A program made the position numbers and the translations under genes. A DNA stretch of 54,175 nucleotides, taken from positions 1 through 54,175 of the forward strand of contig DVIX01000079.1 in NCBI GenBank assembly GCA_018710935.1, given 5' to 3'. Positions 1 to 8,148 of the stretch are shown in pieces. The notes under the pieces are model-generated. The model did not search any database. It worked only from the letters and a program-made list of their open reading frames with translations, and was not told the origin of the DNA. Origin of the DNA: Candidatus Avirikenella pullistercoris (lineage in GTDB: Bacteria; Bacteroidota; Bacteroidia; Bacteroidales; Rikenellaceae). Within the stretch, counting starts at the first letter, position 1, and each line of letters starts with the position of its first letter.

Positions 1-78
1 TGTTTTTCCCTTCCGTTTCCTGAGAAGCGAGAAAAAAATATATGCTCGAAGGAATATGAGGCGGAAAAGGCTTGAAAT

Positions 79-110
79 AAAAAAGAAGGAGATTTTTCTC
101 CTTCTTTTTT
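79..110 (-). terminator. Intrinsic terminator of the glycogen synthase/phosphorylase gene
   Basis: A perfect 14-bp stem (79-92 with 97-110) closes a TTTT loop. On the minus strand the stem ends in a run of six T. It lies about 25 bases past the stop codon of the reverse-strand fusion gene. The symmetric A/T flanks mean it could also stop transcription entering from the left. Bases 1-78 show no gene that can be supported. Confidence 0.8.
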
Positions 111-134
111 ATCGATATTATCCGAAGTTGATTT

Positions 135-3100
135 TTAACTCCATTTGACTAAAGCAAAATCCATTCGGTGAGGAAGTTTTTTATTCTTAGCGAATACCCG
201 GATAGCGACATCGAAAGAACCGGTACGTTTAGGCGACATTATCAATTCGTAATAGGCGAGGGAACCTTCGGTTTTGATCAGTGTCAGTTCCGTCGCTTCG
301 ATAATATCGATATCTCCCTGGTCGTTTATCTGGCGGGCGATGATAAGTTCTACCCCCACATCTTCCGGGGAAAGTTGCCCAAGTGACAAGGTTACTTCGG
401 TTTTATACGACTTTCCGGTTACGATTGCCTCTTTTCCTACGTCGTACGTTTTGTTGGAAACGATATATACGTCGTTATCCCATAAATGGCTTACTTTCCG
501 TTTCCATGCCGCTATTTCGCGGGCTTCCCTGTAATTGTCGGCAGTAAGGTTCTTGTTCCGTTCGTACAGTTTATTGTAGAATTTGTTCTGGTAATCTTCG
601 ATCATCCGTTTTGTGGTGAATTGCGGAGCTACTTCGGCAATCGATTTTTTGATATATCCGAGCCATTGGTGGGATATTTTATCCTCATCCCGGTTATAGT
701 AAGCCGGTATGATCTCTTCTTCCAGCAAAGTATATATGGTCTCTGCATCCAGTTGGTCTTGCAAGTGCTGGTCTTCGAAGGTACGTTTCATGGGCAGCAT
801 CCAACCGGCCCCTTCTTTATATCCTTCTACCCACCAACCGTCTAAGACGCTGAAATGGAGAACGCCGTTCATAACGGCTTTTTCGCCGCTGGTTCCCGAT
901 GCTTCGAGCGGTCGGGTAGGCGTGTTGAGCCATATATCCACTCCCTGTACCATACGGCGTGCCACGTCCATATCATAGTTTTGGATAAATAATATCTTTC
1001 CGGTGAATTGAGGCATGGAAGAAACCTCTACGATCCGTTTGATAAGGTCTTGTCCCGGTTTGTCGTTGGGATGAGCTTTCCCGGCGAAAAGGAATTGTAC
1101 CGGATAGTTCGGATTGTTCACGATTTTTTCGAGCCGTTGCAGATCGGTAAATAGCAGGTGTGCCCGTTTATAGGTTGCGAAACGGCGGGCGAATCCGATA
1201 GTCAATGTTTCGGGTTTCAGGGATTCGACGATTTTTACGATCTGTTGCGGACTGTCGAAATGGTATTTTGCCGGATTGGTTATCCGGTTTTTGATATGGT
1301 CGATTAATTTCTTTTTCAGGAATACGCGTGCATTCCACAACTCTTTGTCCGGAACGTCGTATATGCGTTGCCAGATAGAGTTGTCGTAATAGTGCGTTTC
1401 CAGTTCTTTCCCCATATAACGGTCGTAAATGTCCCGTAAATTGGTCGATACCCAGGTAGGAACGTGTACGCCGTTGGTTACATAGCCGATATGCAATTCT
1501 TTCTTGAAATAACCGGGCCACATACTGCCGAGTATATCTTTGCTCACTTCGCCGTGCAACCAACTTACGCCGTTGATTTCCTGCGATAGGTTGCAGGCTA
1601 AGAAACTCATCGAGAAGCGTTCGTTGGGGTCGTTAGGTTTGGTTTTACCGAGATTGATGAACTGTTCCCAGGTTATTTTCAGTACATCGGGCATGTACGA
1701 CAAGTATTGCCGTATCATCGATTCAGGGAATGAGTCGTGTCCGGCCGGAACCGGTGTATGAGTGGTGAACAGGGAAGATGAACGGACTATTTCCAGCGCT
1801 TCGGAGAAAGAGAGCCCTTCCTGTTCTACAAATTCCTGAATACGGCGGATGCCTGTAAATGCGGCATGCCCTTCGTTACAGTGGTATATATCCGTATAGA
1901 TACCCATTTCCCGCAAGGCTTTGATACCTCCCAAACCGAGTAGTATTTCCTGTTTCAGACGGTTTTCCCAGTCGCCTCCGTAGAGGTAATGGGTAATGGT
2001 ACGGTCTTCGTACAGGTTCAGGTCATGGTCGGTGTCGAGCAGATAAAGTTCGGTACGCCCTACATCGCAACGCCATATACGGGCGGTCACTTTACGTCCC
2101 GGGTAGTTCAGCGTTATGGATTTCCAGTTGCCGCTGGCATCGCGCACCGGAGAGATAGGCAGTTTGTAAAAATTCTGCGCTTCATAAACCGCTTCCTGTT
2201 CCCCGCTTGCGGAAAGTTGCTGAGTGAAATAACCGTATCGGTATAATAACCCTACGGCTACCATCGGGATATTTTTATCGCTCGCTTCTTTCAGGTAGTC
2301 GCCGGCCAAAATTCCTAATCCTCCCGAATAAATCTTCAGGGAGCTGTGTAATCCATATTCCATACAGAAATAGGCGATAGAAGGTCCTTTCGCTTCTTTT
2401 TTCTTGCCCATATATTCCTGATAGGCTGCATAGATATTGTCCATCCGTTGCAGGAATTCCGGATCTTGTTCCAACTCTTTCAGACGGTCGGTTGTCAGGT
2501 TATCCAATAATGCGATAGGATTGCGTTCTGTCGCATTCCATAATTTTTCATCGATGTATTCGAATAGGGAACGTCCTCCGATGGTCCATGACCACCATAA
2601 GTTGCGGGAGAGTTCCTCTAACGGACGCAAGCGCTCAGGCAATTGGCGTTCGATGATGATTCTTGTCCAAGTAGGTGTCGATTGCAATAGTTGTTGTTTT
2701 AAAAAGTTAATCTGTTCATAATTTTCTCCGCCGTCGTATAATAAACGGGCAGCGCGGATATTGGCAGCCTTTATGGCTTTATCGTATGCATTGTAATAAT
2801 ACTGTACTAAATTTTTCCATAATGCCGTTTCGGATAACAAACGGGCTTTTCCCCGCAATACGTTCAGCTCTTCCGCCGATATGCCGGCATAATAGGAAAT
2901 GATATTTTTTATATCCTCTCGCAATGAGGATGAATCCGAATCGTTACGTTCGATAATGGTTACTCCTTCGTGGTCCTGAGAGTGGGACAATATCCATTTC
3001 CCGAATCCGGCCAGCGTAGTGGTAACGGTAGGTACGCTGAAAGCGATGCTTTCCAGAGGAGTATAACCCCACGGTTCATAATAAGAAGGGAAAACGGTTA

Positions 3101-4391
3101 TATCGAATCCCGGCAATAGTTCGTAATACGGTTTGTTGAATATGCCGTCGGAACCGTCTAAGTAAGCCGGTACGAACATAACGTTTACTTTTCCGGAAGA
3201 GGTATTATACAGGTTCGTACTGCGCAGTTTGTTCAATATAGCGTCGTTTTCGCTGTCTCCCATATAGTGAGTGACATTTTTGATGGTGTAGTCGCCGGGA
3301 ATAAAATTACCGCTGCTTAAAAATTCCTGTAAATCCTTTCTGGGTCCGTTGTTCCAGCCGGGAACAAGCATGTAAGCCAATATCTCCCGGTCCAGGTTCG
3401 GGTCGTTATTCAGCATTGCCAGAGAGTCTATAAACTCATCCAATCCTTTGTTCCGGAATTCGTAACGCCCGCAAGTTCCTACGATTAGGGGTTCTTTTTC
3501 GAATTTTTTGCCTAACGACGCTTCAGCTATTTTAATAAACAGCTCTTTTGCCGTTTTACGTTTTTCTTCCAGGTCTGCTCCTTTCCATACGATATCTTCT
3601 TCGAATCCGTTAGGAGTAACGATATCCGCTTCATGTCCCAACATATATTTGCATTCGGTAGATGTGATTTGACTTACCGTGGTGAAACAATCTACGTTGG
3701 CGGATGTGATTTTTTCAATGGAGTGTTTGGCTACGACATTATAGGTTTTTGCCATTTCGTCCACATTGAATTTATCCATATCGCTGTAAAGTCGCATGCC
3801 GTTGCTTGCAAGGCACCGTCCCATTACGGTAGCGTGGGTCGTAAATACATTCGCTACGGAAGGCATGGCCTTTTTGAGGTATAAAGCTCCGCTGGCGGTC
3901 ATCCATTCGTGAAAATGCGCGATTACTTTGTCGGAAGCAGAACAATAGTTGCGAACGAAATTTTCGATGGCTTTCCCTGCCGCATAACCGAAAAGGACCG
4001 GTTCGACATAGTCCCATTGCCCGCTGATAGAATCTACTTTATAATCTTCCCACAGCTTTTTCAGGATATCGTTTTTTTCGGAAACGAATGAAGAGAAGTT
4101 AACCAATACGACAATCGGGTTGCCTTGTGTTTTCCATCGTCCGATACGGAGACGCAACCCTTCGTTATAGGCTAATTTTTTCCAATCTTTCAATAAATTC
4201 GGATCCTCTTCGAAACCGATGTAGTGATCGTTGTTCAAATCGGGGCCGATGGTGATATATTTATCATGGAACTGTTGCGACATCGTAAGGGCTTTGGTCT
4301 TTATTACCGTATAAATTCCGCCTACCTTATTACAAGTCTCCCAGCTTACCTCGAAAAGATAATCGGGTAATATTGTCTGTGTTTTATCCAT
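135..4391 (-). CDS. Fused glycogen synthase (GT3-like) and alpha-glucan phosphorylase (GT35)
   Basis: A 1418-residue cytoplasmic protein joins two enzymes of opposite direction. Residues about 1-550 are a glycogen synthase of the eukaryote-like GT3 type: the N-terminal motif EVSWETCNKVGGIYTVI is at 14-30, and the E-X7-E acid pair is E439 and E447 in the stretch YEPWGYTPLE. Residues about 570-1418 are an alpha-glucan phosphorylase of the DUF3417-headed bacterial type. It has the SGGLGILAGDYLKEASD region and the pyridoxal-phosphate lysine K1171 in EASGTSGEKAVMNG. The synthase would extend glucan from a nucleotide sugar, and the phosphorylase would release glucose-1-phosphate. The reading frame is open across the junction, so this is one polypeptide and not a frameshift artefact. 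Each half has about the length of the free-standing enzyme. A promoter-like sequence lies about 55 bases upstream. No branching enzyme or glgC is nearby. Confidence 0.93.
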   Translation of the reverse strand: MDKTQTILPDYLFEVSWETCNKVGGIYTVIKTKALTMSQQFHDKYITIGPDLNNDHYIGFEEDPNLLKDWKKLAYNEGLRLRIGRWKTQGNPIVVLVNFSSFVSEKNDILKKLWEDYKVDSISGQWDYVEPVLFGYAAGKAIENFVRNYCSASDKVIAHFHEWMTASGALYLKKAMPSVANVFTTHATVMGRCLASNGMRLYSDMDKFNVDEMAKTYNVVAKHSIEKITSANVDCFTTVSQITSTECKYMLGHEADIVTPNGFEEDIVWKGADLEEKRKTAKELFIKIAEASLGKKFEKEPLIVGTCGRYEFRNKGLDEFIDSLAMLNNDPNLDREILAYMLVPGWNNGPRKDLQEFLSSGNFIPGDYTIKNVTHYMGDSENDAILNKLRSTNLYNTSSGKVNVMFVPAYLDGSDGIFNKPYYELLPGFDITVFPSYYEPWGYTPLESIAFSVPTVTTTLAGFGKWILSHSQDHEGVTIIERNDSDSSSLREDIKNIISYYAGISAEELNVLRGKARLLSETALWKNLVQYYYNAYDKAIKAANIRAARLLYDGGENYEQINFLKQQLLQSTPTWTRIIIERQLPERLRPLEELSRNLWWSWTIGGRSLFEYIDEKLWNATERNPIALLDNLTTDRLKELEQDPEFLQRMDNIYAAYQEYMGKKKEAKGPSIAYFCMEYGLHSSLKIYSGGLGILAGDYLKEASDKNIPMVAVGLLYRYGYFTQQLSASGEQEAVYEAQNFYKLPISPVRDASGNWKSITLNYPGRKVTARIWRCDVGRTELYLLDTDHDLNLYEDRTITHYLYGGDWENRLKQEILLGLGGIKALREMGIYTDIYHCNEGHAAFTGIRRIQEFVEQEGLSFSEALEIVRSSSLFTTHTPVPAGHDSFPESMIRQYLSYMPDVLKITWEQFINLGKTKPNDPNERFSMSFLACNLSQEINGVSWLHGEVSKDILGSMWPGYFKKELHIGYVTNGVHVPTWVSTNLRDIYDRYMGKELETHYYDNSIWQRIYDVPDKELWNARVFLKKKLIDHIKNRITNPAKYHFDSPQQIVKIVESLKPETLTIGFARRFATYKRAHLLFTDLQRLEKIVNNPNYPVQFLFAGKAHPNDKPGQDLIKRIVEVSSMPQFTGKILFIQNYDMDVARRMVQGVDIWLNTPTRPLEASGTSGEKAVMNGVLHFSVLDGWWVEGYKEGAGWMLPMKRTFEDQHLQDQLDAETIYTLLEEEIIPAYYNRDEDKISHQWLGYIKKSIAEVAPQFTTKRMIEDYQNKFYNKLYERNKNLTADNYREAREIAAWKRKVSHLWDNDVYIVSNKTYDVGKEAIVTGKSYKTEVTLSLGQLSPEDVGVELIIARQINDQGDIDIIEATELTLIKTEGSLAYYELIMSPKRTGSFDVAIRVFAKNKKLPHRMDFALVKWS

Positions 4392-4446
4392 TTTTTTCTG
4401 TTTTACAATAAAACGTTTTTATAACGAGATTTGTGTAAACCGGTTT

Positions 4447-4476
4447 TAAAGATAGTAATATTTTTGAAAGAACAAA
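4447..4476 (-). promoter_or_regulatory. Bacteroidota-type promoter for the glycogen fusion gene
   Basis: On the minus strand the sequence reads TTTG, 18 bases, TATCTTTA. This matches the Bacteroides -33 TTTG and -7 TAnnTTTG elements except for the last base. The predicted start of transcription leaves a leader of about 50 bases before the ATG at 4391. It lies in the 471-base gap 4392-4862, which otherwise holds only the -7 element of the divergent phosphatase gene and an unconvincing 86-codon ORF. Confidence 0.5.
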
Positions 4477-4831
4477 TACTGTTTTTCATGTATTTAAAAT
4501 AAAGTAATCTTTATGTGGAAACAATTTCAGGGGGCGTATGATTGTATTGCGATCGGTTTATTATGCTTTTATCCGCAATAAATGTACCAGCTTTTAAGTC
4601 TTATTGCCACTTGCACTGCTGCCGTTTGTCCCGGAGTAAAGTGTTGGAAACGGAGTGTAGTTCCGGTTTAGCAGCGGCCTGGTTTCTCAGTAAATAAAAA
4701 CTGAGCAGATGTTGTCCGGTTGCAGATATTTTTCCGGTTTTTCTACCGGATTTTCTATACGCTTTATAAAAAATTGTTGAAAGGTAATGGAAAATTAAGG
4801 CTGTTGCGATATAATTTTCCTTTTGTTTTCG

Positions 4832-4839
4832 TATTTTTG
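4832..4839 (+). promoter_or_regulatory. Possible -7 element of the alkaline phosphatase gene
   Basis: TATTTTTG fits the Bacteroides -7 consensus TAnnTTTG and lies 23 bases before the ATG at 4863. No clear TTTG sits at the usual spacing upstream; a TTG at 4804-4806 is 25 bases away. No E. coli-like Pho box was recognised. Confidence 0.35.
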
Positions 4840-4862
4840 ATATAAATTTAAACAATATCATT

Positions 4863-6224
4863 ATGAAACGAATTTTAGCTATTGCTCTTTTTTTGCTGTT
4901 CGGGTCGTTTCAATACGATGCTGCAGCGCAGGTTAAATATGTCTTTTATTTTATCGGCGACGGGATGGGGGTAAACCAGGTGAATGCTGCGGAGATGTAT
5001 AAAGCCGAACAAGAAGGACGTTTGGGTGTTTCCCGTCTTTCATTCACTAAATTTCCCTATGCTACTGTGGCCACGACGTATAGTGCCAGCAACGGCGTTA
5101 CCGATTCGGCAGCAGCTGGGACAGCCCTTGCTACCGGACATAAAACGAAGAACGGTACGATAGGGATGGACAGCCTTCAACAAAGTCCGTTGCAGAGTGT
5201 GGCAGAAAAGGCGAAAGCTGCCGGTCGACATGTGGGAATAATGAGTACGGTGAGTGTGGATAACGCTACTCCTGCTGTTTTCTATTCGCATCAACCCGAC
5301 CGGAATATGTATTATGAAATAGCTTGCGATATTCCTAAGTCTGGATTCGAGTTTTTCGGAGGATCCGGTTTTATGGCTCCCGAACAAAAATTCGATAAGA
5401 CCGAAGCTCCGGATATTCATGGCGTATTGGAAGAAGCAGGCTACCGCGTGGTCAGAGGAACGGAGGGGATGATGAATATCGGGAATGCGGAAAAGGTCGT
5501 GCTTATCCAGGAACAAGGGGTCGATACATCTGGTTTCCCTTATGCGATAGACCGGACTCCGGAAGATATGACATTGCCGCAGGTCGTTTCCGAAGCGATT
5601 GAATTTCTGAATAAAGACGATGCCGGATTCTTCTTGATGGCAGAAGGAGGAAAAATAGACTGGGCATGCCATAAAAACGACGTAGGAACGATGATTCCGG
5701 AACTATTGGATTTCTCCGATGCCGTACAGGTCGCTTATGAGTTTTATCTGAAGCATCCGGATGAAACACTTATCGTAGTATCTGCCGACCATGAAACGGG
5801 CGGTTTTGTCCTCGGAGGAACTAAAGAGTATCAGGTCGCTCTGAAAAATATAGATAATCAAAAAATATCTTATAATCTTCTTGTAACAGAGGTCGATGCA
5901 TTACATGCTTCTTCCTGGCAGCAAATGAAGGAATCTCTTGAAAACCGTACAGGACTCGGAAAAGAAATTCCGCTTTCTGAAGCTCAATGGAAAAGTTTTG
6001 AAGAAATATACGCACAAAATAAAGATAATGCGAAATTAGGCGAAAAAATGGCGGATGAGATGGTAAAAGTAGTCAATGGGAATGCTATGGTAAATTGGAT
6101 GACGAAAGAACATTCCGCCGGATATGTTCCGGTTTATGCTATCGGAAAAGGAGCGTCCGTCTTTACGGGGCTTCTCAATAATACGGATATTCCGCAAAAG
6201 ATTGCCGAAGTAGCCGGGTATTGA
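4863..6224 (+). CDS. phoA: Exported alkaline phosphatase
   Basis: This 453-residue enzyme of the alkaline phosphatase superfamily hydrolyses phosphomonoesters in the periplasm. A signal peptide (hydrophobic core 4-15, AAA at 20-22) predicts a mature protein starting at Q23. The catalytic serine is S82 in TDSAAAGTALATG, and metal-site residues include D33 in IGDGMG and the DHETGG motif near residue 303. The length is about that of the E. coli enzyme. The gene stands alone, divergent from the glycogen fusion gene and convergent with a lipoprotein gene, with a hairpin terminator between them. The Gln at the mature N-terminus fits cyclisation by the glutaminyl cyclase encoded at 38253-39356. Whether phosphate starvation controls it cannot be seen here. 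Confidence 0.92.
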   Translation: MKRILAIALFLLFGSFQYDAAAQVKYVFYFIGDGMGVNQVNAAEMYKAEQEGRLGVSRLSFTKFPYATVATTYSASNGVTDSAAAGTALATGHKTKNGTIGMDSLQQSPLQSVAEKAKAAGRHVGIMSTVSVDNATPAVFYSHQPDRNMYYEIACDIPKSGFEFFGGSGFMAPEQKFDKTEAPDIHGVLEEAGYRVVRGTEGMMNIGNAEKVVLIQEQGVDTSGFPYAIDRTPEDMTLPQVVSEAIEFLNKDDAGFFLMAEGGKIDWACHKNDVGTMIPELLDFSDAVQVAYEFYLKHPDETLIVVSADHETGGFVLGGTKEYQVALKNIDNQKISYNLLVTEVDALHASSWQQMKESLENRTGLGKEIPLSEAQWKSFEEIYAQNKDNAKLGEKMADEMVKVVNGNAMVNWMTKEHSAGYVPVYAIGKGASVFTGLLNNTDIPQKIAEVAGY

Positions 6225-6254
6225 TAAAATGTAAGGTTTAAAAATTTTTTAATG

Positions 6255-6290
6255 AAAAAGGGAAAGCCGTTTCAACGGTTTTCCCTTTTT
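6255..6290. terminator. Bidirectional terminator between alkaline phosphatase and lipoprotein genes
   Basis: A 17-bp stem with one mismatch (6255-6271 with 6274-6290) has five A on its left edge and five T on its right. It can therefore act on both convergent genes, which end at 6224 (+) and 6314 (-). Confidence 0.8.
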
Positions 6291-6313
6291 ATTGACCTAT
6301 ATGGAACTTGATT

Positions 6314-7087
6314 TTATCGGGTATAGGTAATGTAAAAAGCTCCTAATTCTTGCGGGCCGTTATAAACGGTAATTTTGGAAATATAACCGCTTAAATTGGC
6401 TTCGTATTGGAATGTCGTTTCACCATCGGAATCCGAGGAACAGAGGTTCAGGCTTTTTTTCCCTAACATGCCTAATGCACCCCAGTCCAATTTGCATAAA
6501 TCGTAATTATAATCTGCAATAATGAAGTTGAAATCGATATTGGCAAGATTGGCGCTCTTGCTGTAATTGTAGTTATATACCTCGTCTGGTTCAGAAACTG
6601 TTTTGATTGTTTCTGAAATCATATTTCCGCTTTGCCAGGTGGTAACGATCGTTTCATACCCATCTTCGATTTTTTGAAGATAACCGTCCGAATAGGTAAC
6701 GGATACGGTGGTTTTATCGGTAGGGTCAGCATTGTTCACACTTTCTTCGGATATTACGTATCCGTTTCCGTCCAATGTGGCCGTAACGGTATAGGTGTTC
6801 GTTTCTTCCGTGTGTCTGGCGGTAACCGTATTTCCGTTGTATTCAAAAGTTGTGACCGGTTGCCCCGACTTTTCTATTCTTATAACTCGGTTATCGTTGT
6901 CGTAAAACAATTCTACTCCTACGGTTTTGTTGGGATCATTCGTATTCTCATAGGTAATCGTACTTACCAGCTTTTTGCTGTTTCCCGTATTGTTATTGAT
7001 ATAGTTATCGGCATCTTTTATGTCGGAACAGGATGCGAATACCAGTGCGTTTATAATGGTCAATCCGATAAAAAAAAGATTTTTCAT
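6314..7087 (-). CDS. Lipoprotein with DUF4595-like repeats
   Basis: A 257-residue predicted lipoprotein. The signal peptide ends in the lipobox VFASC with C20. The residues after the cysteine are SDIKD, acidic at +3 and +6, somewhat like the lipoprotein export signal used for surface display in Bacteroidota. The body has repeating beta-strand pairs (for example YDNDNRVIRIEKSG and YSDGYLQKIEDGY) reminiscent of RHS/YD repeats and of the DUF4595 family common in gut Bacteroidales. Its function is unknown. It appears to be a single-gene unit: the upstream neighbour rpoD ends at 7195 with its own terminator, and a shared bidirectional terminator follows it. Confidence 0.8.
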   Translation of the reverse strand: MKNLFFIGLTIINALVFASCSDIKDADNYINNNTGNSKKLVSTITYENTNDPNKTVGVELFYDNDNRVIRIEKSGQPVTTFEYNGNTVTARHTEETNTYTVTATLDGNGYVISEESVNNADPTDKTTVSVTYSDGYLQKIEDGYETIVTTWQSGNMISETIKTVSEPDEVYNYNYSKSANLANIDFNFIIADYNYDLCKLDWGALGMLGKKSLNLCSSDSDGETTFQYEANLSGYISKITVYNGPQELGAFYITYTR

Positions 7088-7142
7088 GTTCGTTGAATTT
7101 AATATCTGTCACTATCGGTTCAGTAACCGTATTCCCGGGTGT

Positions 7143-7173
7143 AAAAAAACGGTAGAAAAGGTTTTCTGCCGTT
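7143..7173 (-). terminator. Terminator of rpoD
   Basis: A 12-bp stem (7148-7159 with 7162-7173, one T-G wobble) is followed on the minus strand by a seven-T run (complement of 7143-7149). It lies 22 bases past the rpoD stop codon. Confidence 0.75.
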
Positions 7174-7194
7174 TTCTCAGACAAGAGGTTTTAC

Positions 7195-8055
7195 CTATCC
7201 CAAATAAGATTTTAATAATTTACTTCGTGAGTTATGTCTCAGGCGGCGGATTGCTTTTTCTTTGATTTGCCTTACGCGTTCACGGGTAAGGCCGAATTTT
7301 TCGCCGATTTCTTCCAACGTCATTTCCGAGCATCCTATTCCAAAGAAGTACCGGATAATATCGCGTTCCCGTTCTGTCAGCGTGGATAAAGCCCGGTCTA
7401 TTTCTGTGGAAAGAGATTCGTTGATCAGTCCCCTGTCGGCATTCGGGGAGTCGTTATTTACCAATACATCCAGCAGGCTGTTGTCTTCGCCTTCGGCAAA
7501 CGGAGCATCGACGGATACGTGGCGTCCCGATACCCGTAAAGTGTCGGCCACTTTTTCTTTCGGCAGGTCGAGTTCTCCCGCCAACTCTTCCGGAGAAGGA
7601 GTCCGTTCGTGCTCCTGTTCGAATTTGGCTAATGCTTTGTTGATTTTGTTCAATGAACCTACCTGATTCAGAGGGAGGCGTACAATACGGGATTGTTCTG
7701 CTAGGGCCTGCAATATGGATTGACGTATCCACCATACGGCGTAGGAGATAAATTTAAATCCTCTGGTTTCATCGAATTTTTCAGCTGCACGGATAAGACC
7801 TAAGTTGCCTTCATTAATAAGGTCGGGCAAACTTAATCCTTGGTTTTGGTATTGTTTCGCCACGGAAACGACAAAACGCAGGTTTGCCCGCGTAAGTTTT
7901 TCCAATGCCTCCTGGTCGCCCTTCTTAATTCGTTGCGCCAATTCGACCTCTTCTTCCACAGATATCAAATCTTCCCGGCCGATTTCCTGCAGATATTTGT
8001 CCAACGATGCACTTTCCCTGTTGGTAATGGATTTGGTAATCTTTAGTTGTCTCAT
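7195..8055 (-). CDS. rpoD: Primary RNA polymerase sigma factor RpoD/SigA
   Basis: A 286-residue sigma-70 factor lacking region 1.1, the size and form of the housekeeping sigma factor of Bacteroidota. Region 1.2 opens with [15 protein letters not shown]. Region 2 has the core-binding and -10 recognition helices ([17 protein letters not shown] to [13 protein letters not shown]). Region 3 follows, and region 4 carries the -35 helix-turn-helix ([22 protein letters not shown], in the family's usual place). It should read the TTTG / TAnnTTTG promoters seen through this window. The start is well supported: GAGAGGAT, an unusually good Shine-Dalgarno-like stretch for this phylum, lies 6-7 bases before the ATG. 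A strong inverted repeat lies between it and htrA upstream. Confidence 0.95.
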   Translation of the reverse strand: MRQLKITKSITNRESASLDKYLQEIGREDLISVEEEVELAQRIKKGDQEALEKLTRANLRFVVSVAKQYQNQGLSLPDLINEGNLGLIRAAEKFDETRGFKFISYAVWWIRQSILQALAEQSRIVRLPLNQVGSLNKINKALAKFEQEHERTPSPEELAGELDLPKEKVADTLRVSGRHVSVDAPFAEGEDNSLLDVLVNNDSPNADRGLINESLSTEIDRALSTLTERERDIIRYFFGIGCSEMTLEEIGEKFGLTRERVRQIKEKAIRRLRHNSRSKLLKSYLG

Positions 8056-8070
8056 GAAATATCCTCTCTT

Positions 8071-8120
8071 TCTTATAGAAGTTAAGACTCTCTTACAGAA
8101 GCTCTATAAGAGAGTCTTAA
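8071..8120 (-). other. Inverted repeat with alternative pairings before rpoD
   Basis: TTAAGACTCTCTTA (8082-8095) pairs perfectly with 8107-8120, a 14-bp stem with an 11-base loop, in the 93-base gap between htrA and rpoD. The tail on the minus strand is poor in T, so it is not a classical terminator. CTTATAGA (8072-8079) can instead pair with TCTATAAG (8103-8110), which overlaps one arm of the main stem. The ribosome binding site of rpoD (8060-8071) is similar to one arm of the stem. It may end htrA transcripts, protect an mRNA end, or regulate rpoD. Confidence 0.6.
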
Positions 8121-8148
8121 TAAATTTATCGCATCTTCATTGCGGGGA

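Noticed and set aside
868-890. Loss of Met in the phosphorylase PLP motif (GTSGEK instead of GTSGMK)
   Set aside because: The PLP lysine is kept, and I believe Glu at this site is a normal variant in this branch of phosphorylases, so it is not evidence of inactivity.
4601-4861. 86-codon reverse ORF upstream of the alkaline phosphatase gene
   Set aside because: It covers the phosphatase promoter region, has no recognisable family, and its composition looks like non-coding sequence.
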